The translations under genes and the position numbers were made by a program. The notes beneath the pieces were generated by a model, which saw only the letters and a list, made by a program, of their open reading frames with translations, had not been told where the DNA came from and made no database searches. Shown here in pieces: positions 40,222-47,114 of a stretch of 64,000 nucleotides of DNA. Source of the stretch: Bacteroidales bacterium (lineage in GTDB: Bacteria > Bacteroidota > Bacteroidia > Bacteroidales > F082); NCBI GenBank assembly GCA_016291135.1, contig JAEFAE010000006.1:1-64000 (forward strand), in the 5' to 3' direction. Position 1 is the first letter of the stretch, and every line of letters starts with the position of its first letter.

Positions 40222-40685
40222 TGCTGGTTGATGATGGCGATCTTTTTGATGCCCTCCAAGGGCGTGATGGGCATCCGGTTTTCAAGCTGGAACATATAAG
40301 TGCCGGCTTCGCTCAGGCTCAGTTCGCTGTTGATGGGCAGGTTGAAGGTATAGCCGCCTTCTTTCAAATCCGACTTCCACTGTCCGTCCGCATCCTTCAG
40401 GCGGAAATGGTAGTTCTTTGCACGGAGGGGGTTGCCGTTGGCGTCGAATACCGTGAAGACCACGGTGAGGTGGTCGTAGGCGTATGAGGGGGCGAAGGTG
40501 ACCTCCATGTTCAGGTTGTAGGTGGTCGGGCGCTTGAGTTCCACTTGTTTGGTGATGAAGTCGAAACGTTCCCAACCGCTGGCGGTAAAGGTCCTCGACA
40601 ACAGGGCGTTCCCGTCTGTGTTGGAATGGCAGGAGGCCAATCCGAGGACTACCAACAGACAAAGACTGTACAAAATTTTTCTCAT
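40218..40685 (-). CDS. gldH: GldH-like lipoprotein
   Basis: A 155-residue protein with lipoprotein signal 'MRKILYSLCLLVVLGLASC'. The mature part matches the GldH lipoprotein pattern: 'YNLNMEVTFAPSYAYDHLTV', 'FRLKDADGQWKSDLKEGGYT' and 'FQLENRMPITPLEGIKKIAI'. GldH is needed for gliding in Flavobacterium and is kept in non-gliding Bacteroidales, where its role is unclear. It is the first gene of the leftward export operon and overlaps the Wza-like gene. A promoter element lies at 40703-40710. Confidence 0.75.
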   Translation of the reverse strand: MRKILYSLCLLVVLGLASCHSNTDGNALLSRTFTASGWERFDFITKQVELKRPTTYNLNMEVTFAPSYAYDHLTVVFTVFDANGNPLRAKNYHFRLKDADGQWKSDLKEGGYTFNLPINSELSLSEAGTYMFQLENRMPITPLEGIKKIAIINQQ

Positions 40686-40702
40686 AGCCGATATTTAGCA
40701 GG

Positions 40703-40710
40703 CAAAGATA
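40703..40710 (-). promoter_or_regulatory. -7 promoter element of the export operon (TATCTTTG)
   Basis: On the minus strand TATCTTTG followed by CCTG, 17 bases before the gldH-like ATG. It is the only good promoter match for the leftward unit gldH-wza-wzc-upxY-coiled coil. Confidence 0.6.
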
Positions 40711-40803
40711 CACTATTTTATTCAATAGTCCGTATCCATTCCCTATTTTTTTAGCAACAAAAAAAATCTTTGGAAACAACCCTTTCCAATTGCAACATTT
40801 CGT

Positions 40804-40811
40804 TACTTTTG
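40804..40811 (+). promoter_or_regulatory. -7 promoter element of the PBP2-RodA unit (TACTTTTG)
   Basis: TACTTTTG followed by CAG, 16 bases before the PBP2 start codon. It forms a divergent promoter region with the element at 40703-40710. Confidence 0.6.
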
Positions 40812-40827
40812 CAGTTGAGATACCATC

Positions 40828-42660
40828 ATGAAAACAGTCAACCGGAATTTAGCGAAAAGGCAGTACGTCGTCATCGGCATTTTTGTCGTGATTGGCGTGG
40901 TTTATCTATTGAAACTCTTTTCGTTACAGGTGCTCGACAAGTCGCTGAAACAGTCGGCTGACAACAACGTGTTGCGTTTTGTGACCCAGTACCCCGCTCG
41001 TGGCAAGGTGTTCGATCGCAACGGGGAGCTGCTGGTGTACAACGAGGCGGTCTATGACTTGATGGTGGTGCCTGGACAGGTGAAAGACATCGATACGCTT
41101 GAGTTCTGCCGCTTGCTCGGCCTCGAACCGGAGGTCTTTACGGAGCGGCTGGTCAAGGCGCGCAAGTATTCGCGGGTCAAGGCCTCGATCTTTATGTCGC
41201 AGATTCCCAAGGAAGACTATGCCCATATCGGAGAAATCCTCTACCGTTACCCTGGCTTTTATTTCCAGACCCGAACGCTCCGGCACTATCCCATGGCCAT
41301 TGCCGCCCATACGCTGGGCGATATCGGCGAGGTGGACCAGGCCCAACTGGAACGCGATCCCTACTACAAGATGGGCGACTATGTGGGCAAGTCGGGCATC
41401 GAGAAATACTATGAGAAGGAGCTTCGCGGCAAGAAAGGCCTGAAGGTGGTCATGGTCGACGTGCACAACCGCGAGAAAGGCAGTTACCTCGACGGGCTGC
41501 TCGACACGCTCCCTTCGCCCGGCAAGGATCTCTACCTTGGCCTCGATGCGGAGCTCCAAGCCTACGGAGAAAAGCTCATGCATGGGAAGATCGGCTCCAT
41601 CGTCGCCATCGAGCCCAAGACGGGGCAGATCCTGGCCTTCGTGTCCAGCCCGTCGTACGACCCCAATCTCCTGGTGGGACGTGCCCGAGGCACCAACTTT
41701 GCCGCCCTGCTCAACGATCCGGACAAGCCCTTGATCAACCGGGCGGTCAGCGGCACCTATCCTCCGGGATCCACCTTCAAGATGGTGAACGGCCTCATCG
41801 CCCTCCAGAGTGGCAGCATCACCCCCGCCACCCGGTTCCATTGCAACGGCCCGGGCACCACGCCGATCAAATGCACCCACCACCATGGTGGATCGCCCGA
41901 CCTGGCCAATGCCATCGAGAACTCGTGCAACCCCTATTTCTACGAGGCGTTCAAGACCACCATCAACAACCCGAAGTTCGGAAACATCAAGAAAGGGTTT
42001 GAGTATTGGCGCGACATGACCTGGAAACTGGGACTGGGACATAAATTCGATACCGACATTCCTTCGGAGCTGGCAGGCAACATCCCCACCCGGGAGTTCT
42101 ACGACAAGATCTATCGCGGGAGCTGGAATTCAGTGACCATCCGGTCGTTGGGCATCGGACAGGGGGAGATCCTGCTTACCCCGTTGCAGCTGGCCAACAT
42201 AGCAGCCACCATCGCCAACGAAGGCTACTACTATCCCCCGCACCTCATCCGTGCCTTCGGCGACTCCACTGCCATTCCCGAAAAAATGACAACCCGCATC
42301 GAGACAGGCATCGAACGCCGCCATTTCAAGGTGATCAAGGCAGGGATGCAGAGTGTGTTTGAGGGCTCCCATGGCACGGCGCGCAGCTCGAAGATTCCGG
42401 GCATTACGGCAGGCGGCAAGACAGGTACGGCCCAAAACCCCCACGGCGACAACCACTCCATCTTCATCGCTTTCGCTCCCGTGGAGGATCCCCAGATCGC
42501 CCTCTCGATCATCATCGAAAACGGCGGTTATGGGTCCACTTGGGCGGCGCCGATCGCCTCCCTGATGATGGAGAAGTACATCCGGGGCAGCACCGAGCGG
42601 ACGGCTGTGGAGAAACGCATGATGGACGGTGTGATCAATTATTCGAGGAAAAAGAAATGA
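40828..42660 (+). CDS. mrdA: Penicillin-binding protein 2 (elongation transpeptidase)
   Basis: A 610-residue protein. An N-terminal membrane anchor ('YVVIGIFVVIGVVYLLKLFS', about 13-32), the PBP dimerisation domain ('TQYPARGKVFDRNGELLVYN') and a transpeptidase domain with all three motifs: STFK in 'YPPGSTFKMVNGL', SCN in 'AIENSCNPYFYEAF', KTG in 'AGGKTGTAQNPHG'. PBP2 cross-links peptidoglycan during cell elongation together with RodA, whose gene overlaps by four bases. The mreBCD genes that often precede this pair are not here; the unit has its own promoter instead. Confidence 0.95.
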   Translation: MKTVNRNLAKRQYVVIGIFVVIGVVYLLKLFSLQVLDKSLKQSADNNVLRFVTQYPARGKVFDRNGELLVYNEAVYDLMVVPGQVKDIDTLEFCRLLGLEPEVFTERLVKARKYSRVKASIFMSQIPKEDYAHIGEILYRYPGFYFQTRTLRHYPMAIAAHTLGDIGEVDQAQLERDPYYKMGDYVGKSGIEKYYEKELRGKKGLKVVMVDVHNREKGSYLDGLLDTLPSPGKDLYLGLDAELQAYGEKLMHGKIGSIVAIEPKTGQILAFVSSPSYDPNLLVGRARGTNFAALLNDPDKPLINRAVSGTYPPGSTFKMVNGLIALQSGSITPATRFHCNGPGTTPIKCTHHHGGSPDLANAIENSCNPYFYEAFKTTINNPKFGNIKKGFEYWRDMTWKLGLGHKFDTDIPSELAGNIPTREFYDKIYRGSWNSVTIRSLGIGQGEILLTPLQLANIAATIANEGYYYPPHLIRAFGDSTAIPEKMTTRIETGIERRHFKVIKAGMQSVFEGSHGTARSSKIPGITAGGKTGTAQNPHGDNHSIFIAFAPVEDPQIALSIIIENGGYGSTWAAPIASLMMEKYIRGSTERTAVEKRMMDGVINYSRKKK

Positions 42661-43928
42661 CCGACAGAAACAGTATCATAGGAAAAGTGGATTGGCCCCT
42701 GCTGCTGATGTATTTCGCGCTGGTGCTGATAGGATGGTGCAACATCTACTCCGCCGGTTTGAGCGAAGGGAGCCATCCCATCTACGACATGAGCCAGTTC
42801 TCGGGCAAGCAGATGATCTGGATCGGTGTCTCCCTGTTGCTGGGATTCATCATCCTGTTGCTGGACGCCAAGTTCTTCGACGCCTTCGCCATCTGGATCT
42901 ATGTCATCGTGGTTTTCCTGCTCGTGGTGGTGTTGGTCTATGGCAAGGCCACCAAGGGCGCCACGTCTTGGATCAACCTGGGAGGCGGTTTCAAGCTGCA
43001 ACCCTCCGAGTTTGCCAAGTTGGGTACGGCGCTTGCGTTGTCGAGCTATCTTGGCCGTTACGACGTCGACCTGAAAAACCGTCGGACCCGACTGATCAGC
43101 TATGCCATCATTCTGGTGCCGGCCGCCTTGGTGCTCCTGCAAAACGATACGGGATCGGCCCTGGTGTTCGCTTCCTTCATCTTTGTTCTCTATCGTGAAG
43201 GCATGCCGGGGGCCGGTGCGCTCATGCTGATTGCGGTTGGACTGGTGGCGGTGTTTGTGCTCACCTTGCTATGGACGCCCAAGGTGATGGTCATTGTATT
43301 GGGAGGGCTTTTGGCCCTGACCTTGGCCTATTACCTGCTCAACAAGAAGAAAGGCCTGTGGACCATGGTGGCGGTGTTTGTCGCTTTCAGCGCCTTCGTC
43401 TTTGTGGTCGACTTTGCCTTTTACCACATCCTCGAGGATCACCAACGCATCCGTATCGAGGTGTTGTTGGGCCTGAAGGAAGACCTGAAAGGGGCCGGAT
43501 ACAACCTGCACCAGTCGAAGATCGCCATCGGATCGGGCGGCTTCTGGGGGAAAGGCTTCCTGCAAGGCACCCAAACCAAATACGATTTCGTTCCTGAACA
43601 GCATACCGACTTCATTTTCTGCACCATCGGCGAGGAGGGAGGTTTCAAGGGCTCCCTGGTCGTGCTGTTGCTCTATATCGGCATGCTGGTGCGTATCATC
43701 CGGATGGCGGAGCGTCAACGGTCCGACTTCAGCCGGGTGTACGGCTATGCCATCGCGGGGATCCTCTTCGTGCATGTGGCGATCAACATCGGCATGACCA
43801 TCGGTCTGGTCCCGGTCATCGGCATCCCCTTGCCCTTCTTGAGTTACGGAGGGTCCAGCATGTTGGCGTTCTCGATCATGTTGGCGATCTTTGTCAAGCA
43901 AGATGCCAACCGACTGAACGTCCTTTAA
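42657..43928 (+). CDS. rodA: RodA, SEDS peptidoglycan glycosyltransferase
   Basis: A 423-residue protein starting at the ATG that overlaps the PBP2 stop (ATGA). It has about ten membrane helices. SEDS motifs are 'KGATSWINLGGGFKLQPSEF', 'LLQNDTGSALVF' (conserved Asp), 'YNLHQSKIAIGSGGFWGKGF', 'VPEQHTDFIF' and 'GIPLPFLSYGGSSML'. RodA polymerises glycan strands for PBP2 to cross-link. A long loop with extra helices around residues 195-260 is common in Bacteroidota RodA. The pair is followed by an MltD-like transglycosylase from its own promoter. Confidence 0.95.
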   Translation: MTDRNSIIGKVDWPLLLMYFALVLIGWCNIYSAGLSEGSHPIYDMSQFSGKQMIWIGVSLLLGFIILLLDAKFFDAFAIWIYVIVVFLLVVVLVYGKATKGATSWINLGGGFKLQPSEFAKLGTALALSSYLGRYDVDLKNRRTRLISYAIILVPAALVLLQNDTGSALVFASFIFVLYREGMPGAGALMLIAVGLVAVFVLTLLWTPKVMVIVLGGLLALTLAYYLLNKKKGLWTMVAVFVAFSAFVFVVDFAFYHILEDHQRIRIEVLLGLKEDLKGAGYNLHQSKIAIGSGGFWGKGFLQGTQTKYDFVPEQHTDFIFCTIGEEGGFKGSLVVLLLYIGMLVRIIRMAERQRSDFSRVYGYAIAGILFVHVAINIGMTIGLVPVIGIPLPFLSYGGSSMLAFSIMLAIFVKQDANRLNVL

Positions 43929-43940
43929 ACAAATTATTCG

Positions 43941-43948
43941 TATATTTG
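43941..43948 (+). promoter_or_regulatory. -7 promoter element (TATATTTG)
   Basis: TATATTTG followed by CACCC, 29 bases before the ATG of the transglycosylase gene, only 12 bases after the rodA stop. Confidence 0.6.
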
Positions 43949-43977
43949 CACCCTTGAACCCTTTTATTGTCGATAAT

Positions 43978-45537
43978 ATGAATTTTAACAATCTGAAATA
44001 CAGTATTTTAGCATTTTTCCTATTCGTCATTTTGACGGTTCCCGCCCAGGTTGCCAAGCCGGTCCATCCTTCGGAACCCGATTCGGTGTATGTGGTGGAT
44101 ACGATCGAAATCCTGCCGGATAGTCTGGAACTGTACGAGGAGCAGCGGCAAGCCGATTTCCAGGAAGCCCGCGATGTGTTGGGTGAGTCGGAGGTGATGA
44201 AGATGTTCGAGGCCTTGGAAGGCATTCCCTATTTCGGGGAGGACCATCTGGAAATCGATGCCAAGGCCATGAATGTGTATGGCTACGACTATGGTGAGAT
44301 TCCGGTGTTTGAAGACAGCATCTACGCCCAGCGCATCGACCAGCTGGCCAGCCAGACGACGATACCGCTGGTGTACAACGCCCATGTGAAGCCTTTCATT
44401 GAGCTCTATGCCGTGCGCCGCCGTTCCTTGATGGGCAGGATGTTGGGCTTGTCGTACGTGTATTTCCCGCTCTTTGAGGAGTTGCTCGACAAGTATAACA
44501 TGCCGGTGGAGCTGAAATACCTCGCTGTGGTGGAGTCGGCCCTGAATCCGGTGGCTGGGTCTTGGGCGGGCGCCAAAGGCCTATGGCAATTCATGTATGG
44601 CACGGGAAGGCAATATGGCTTGCAGACCAACTCCCTCGTGGACGAACGCTTCGATCCCCTCAAGGAGACGGAGGCGGCCTGCCAATTCATGCTCGACCTC
44701 TACAATCGGTACAAAGACTGGTTTCTGGTGCTGGCCGCCTACAACTCGGGTCCTGGCACCGTCAACAAGGCCATCGTCCGTGCGGGTGGCGTGATGGACT
44801 ACTGGGCGATCTGGCCCTACCTTCCCCGCGAGACCCAGGGCTATGTGCCCGCCTTCATCGCCGTCAACTATGTGATGAGCTACGCTTCGGCCCACAACCT
44901 CTATCCGATCGATCCCGGCCTGTTGATGAGTGGTACCGACACCGTCACGGTGCACGATGCCCTCAGCTTCGACCAGCTCACCGAGACCCTGGGCGTCTCG
45001 ATGCGCGACGTGAAGTTCTTCAACCCCCAATACACCAAGGAGATCATCCCCGCCAACGACACCACGCCCTATATCCTCCGGCTTCCCACGCAGTATGCGC
45101 TCCAGTTTGTGGAGAAGGAGCAGGAGATCTATGCCTACAAGACGAAAGCCTCTGCCGAGAAGGAGAAGATCGTGGAGCAGGTGGCCAAGGTGAGCGACCG
45201 CACGGTGCATACCGTCAAGAAAGGGGAGACGCTTTCGTCCATTGCCGGCAAGTATCATGTCACGGTGTCCAACCTCAAGAAATGGAACAGCTTGCGCAGC
45301 AACACGCTCCGCGTGGGTCAGCGGCTGACCATCTATTCCTCGGGAGGCCCGATGGCCAGCGGTGGCAATTCGTCGGCCGTGGGATCTTCTGCGCCGAAAT
45401 ACTATACGGTGAAGGCGGGCGACACGCTGGCCTCCATCGCCAAGAAATACCACACCACGGTGTCCAACCTCAAGAAGTGGAACAAGCTGAAGTCGGACAA
45501 GATCAAGGTAAAACAGCGCTTACGCGTTTCGAAATAA
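43978..45537 (+). CDS. MltD-like lytic transglycosylase with two LysM domains
   Basis: About 519 residues; the ATG at 43978 starts a signal peptide ('YSILAFFLFVILTVPAQ'). The SLT domain (about 155-290) has the catalytic Glu in 'LAVVESALNPVAGSWAGAKG', then 'LWQFMYGTGRQYGL' and 'VLAAYNSGPGTVNKAI'. Two C-terminal LysM domains ('HTVKKGETLSSIAGKYHVTV' and 'YTVKAGDTLASIAKKYHTTV') bind peptidoglycan. It cleaves glycan strands with anhydro-sugar formation during wall turnover. Its place beside PBP2-RodA fits a role in elongation. Confidence 0.92.
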   Translation: MNFNNLKYSILAFFLFVILTVPAQVAKPVHPSEPDSVYVVDTIEILPDSLELYEEQRQADFQEARDVLGESEVMKMFEALEGIPYFGEDHLEIDAKAMNVYGYDYGEIPVFEDSIYAQRIDQLASQTTIPLVYNAHVKPFIELYAVRRRSLMGRMLGLSYVYFPLFEELLDKYNMPVELKYLAVVESALNPVAGSWAGAKGLWQFMYGTGRQYGLQTNSLVDERFDPLKETEAACQFMLDLYNRYKDWFLVLAAYNSGPGTVNKAIVRAGGVMDYWAIWPYLPRETQGYVPAFIAVNYVMSYASAHNLYPIDPGLLMSGTDTVTVHDALSFDQLTETLGVSMRDVKFFNPQYTKEIIPANDTTPYILRLPTQYALQFVEKEQEIYAYKTKASAEKEKIVEQVAKVSDRTVHTVKKGETLSSIAGKYHVTVSNLKKWNSLRSNTLRVGQRLTIYSSGGPMASGGNSSAVGSSAPKYYTVKAGDTLASIAKKYHTTVSNLKKWNKLKSDKIKVKQRLRVSK

Positions 45538-45586
45538 TAAATGGGGCGGTTCCTTCGTTCCGTAATTACTACCAAACCTTATCAAC

Positions 45587-46585
45587 ATGAAACAACATCG
45601 CATACTGGCATGGGCCCTGTTTCTCGCTGTCATGGCCGCATTGCCTTCGTGCGAACGAACACAAACAGCGAAGAAAGACCGTTCTGCAGGCGGCACCTCG
45701 GAGATCCTGGTAGTCACGCAGAACGAAGAGCAATGGGAAGGAATGATCGGCGACAGCATCCGCGCCTTCTTCCTGCAACCGCAATATGGCCTTCCGCAGC
45801 CGGAGCCTCTCAACAAGCTTACGCATATCAACGTGAGCGGCTTCTCCGACATGTTCAAGCGGCACAAGAGCCTGCTTTTGGTGGAGATCGACCCATCCCT
45901 CGACAAGCCCATCGTGGAAACCGGCGAGGATCTCTGGGCCGCTCCGCAACGGGTGTATAAGATCATTGCCCCCGACCGTACGTCGTGGTGCGAGACGTTC
46001 AACACCTACAAGGACGCCTACAAGGTGATGTACGACAAGGTGGAACGCGACCGTATCATGTCGGTGCTCCGTCCTTCGACCGACAACAAGATCGTCGAGC
46101 GCATCAAGGAGAAGATGGGCTTTGGCCTGACCATCCCCTCGGGCTTCTACATCGCCAAGGACGAGCCGGACTTCATGTGGCTGCGCAAGGAACTGCCCAA
46201 GAACAGCTTCGGCATCTTCATCTACACCACGCCTTACAAAGATACCTTGCAGCTTGAGCTGAACAGTCTGGTCTCGGTGCGCAACCGGCTCTTGCAGGAG
46301 CATGTGCCCGGACCGGCGGACGGGTCGTTCATGACGACCGAACGGGAGTTCGTGCCGCCCGTCGTCAACTACATCTCCACCTATCCTACGGGATTTGCGG
46401 CGGAGATGCGTGGCATGTGGTGCCTGGTGGGCGACTACATGGCAGGCCCCTTCGTCTCCTATACCTTCCCGGATGAGAAGACGGGCAACCTTGTGACCCT
46501 GGAGGGGTATGTCTATTACCCCAACCACGACAAGCGCGACGACCTCCTTCAGCTGCAGTCGATCCTGTATAGCATCCAGTATTAG
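45587..46585 (+). CDS. DUF4837 family lipoprotein
   Basis: A 332-residue protein with lipoprotein signal ending 'MAALPSC'. 'EILVVTQNEEQWEGMIGDSI' and 'FFLQPQYGLPQPEPLNKLTH' near the N-terminus and 'NSFGIFIYTTPYKDT' further on fit the Bacteroidota-specific DUF4837 family, whose function is unknown. It follows the transglycosylase by 49 bases and is followed by the HsdR_N protein, an arrangement seen in other Bacteroidales core regions. Confidence 0.82.
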   Translation: MKQHRILAWALFLAVMAALPSCERTQTAKKDRSAGGTSEILVVTQNEEQWEGMIGDSIRAFFLQPQYGLPQPEPLNKLTHINVSGFSDMFKRHKSLLLVEIDPSLDKPIVETGEDLWAAPQRVYKIIAPDRTSWCETFNTYKDAYKVMYDKVERDRIMSVLRPSTDNKIVERIKEKMGFGLTIPSGFYIAKDEPDFMWLRKELPKNSFGIFIYTTPYKDTLQLELNSLVSVRNRLLQEHVPGPADGSFMTTEREFVPPVVNYISTYPTGFAAEMRGMWCLVGDYMAGPFVSYTFPDEKTGNLVTLEGYVYYPNHDKRDDLLQLQSILYSIQY

Positions 46586-46602
46586 GAAACCGTATCGGCT
46601 CC

Positions 46603-47037
46603 ATGGCGGATCTCCAATGGTTTAAAACCCGAACCCGCGAAGGGAGGGCCGAGGTCTTCGACCCCCTTCGGAGAAAGTATTGTGCCCTCACCCCCGAGGA
46701 GGAGGTGCGGCAGAAGGTGCTCTTCTTGCTGGTGCAGCATTTGGAGGTGCCGGCGGGCTTGTTGGCCGTGGAGTATTCCGTCAAGGTCAATGGGCTCGAC
46801 AAGCGTTGCGATGCGGTGGTGTTCGGCCGTGACGGCGCTCCCCTGATGATCGTGGAGTGCAAGGCAGCCAGCGTTACCCTCTCCCAGGCTACCTTGGAGC
46901 AGGCGGTCCGGTATTATGCGGCGCTTCATCCCAAGTACCTGTTGCTTTACAATGGCGTACAATGCTATTGCTTCAAGGCTGATGCCGGGACGCTTCATCC
47001 GATGGATCATCTTCCACGCTACCAGGAGATGGAATGA
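46603..47037 (+). CDS. Stand-alone HsdR N-terminal domain protein
   Basis: A 144-residue protein of the HSDR_N_2 type. 'TPEEEVRQKVLFLLVQHLEV' leads to the nuclease fold with the motif Asp in 'KRCDAVVFGRDGAPLMIVEC' and ExK in 'ECKA', then 'LEQAVRYYAALHPKYLLLYN'. It resembles the nuclease domain of type I restriction subunits, but no HsdM or HsdS is present, and single-domain copies are a normal part of Bacteroidota core genomes. Its role is unknown and it should not be read as a restriction system. Confidence 0.85.
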   Translation: MADLQWFKTRTREGRAEVFDPLRRKYCALTPEEEVRQKVLFLLVQHLEVPAGLLAVEYSVKVNGLDKRCDAVVFGRDGAPLMIVECKAASVTLSQATLEQAVRYYAALHPKYLLLYNGVQCYCFKADAGTLHPMDHLPRYQEME

Positions 47038-47043
47038 AAAAAT

Positions 47044-47071
47044 GGCCGCCGACCCCGAGGGGCCGGCGGCC
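47044..47071 (-). terminator. Strong GC-rich terminator of nrdJ
   Basis: GGCCGCCG (47044-47051) pairs with CGGCGGCC (47064-47071), with an inner CCCC/GGGG pair and one A/C mismatch. On the minus strand it is followed by ATTTTTTCATT, a good U-tract, 43 bases after the nrdJ stop. On the plus strand only an A-rich stretch follows at some distance, so it works mainly leftward. Confidence 0.8.
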
Positions 47072-47114
47072 TGCCATTATGAAGATAAAAAAACAACTGT
47101 TTTCAGTGGGTGCG

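Noticed and set aside
40924..42042. A 372-codon antisense frame within the PBP2 gene
   Set aside because: The PBP2 reading has all transpeptidase motifs; the antisense frame has low-complexity, His/Val-rich content typical of shadow frames.
46603..47037. Type I restriction system
   Set aside because: Only the HsdR N-terminal domain is present, with no helicase, methylase or specificity gene. Single-domain copies are ordinary core genes.
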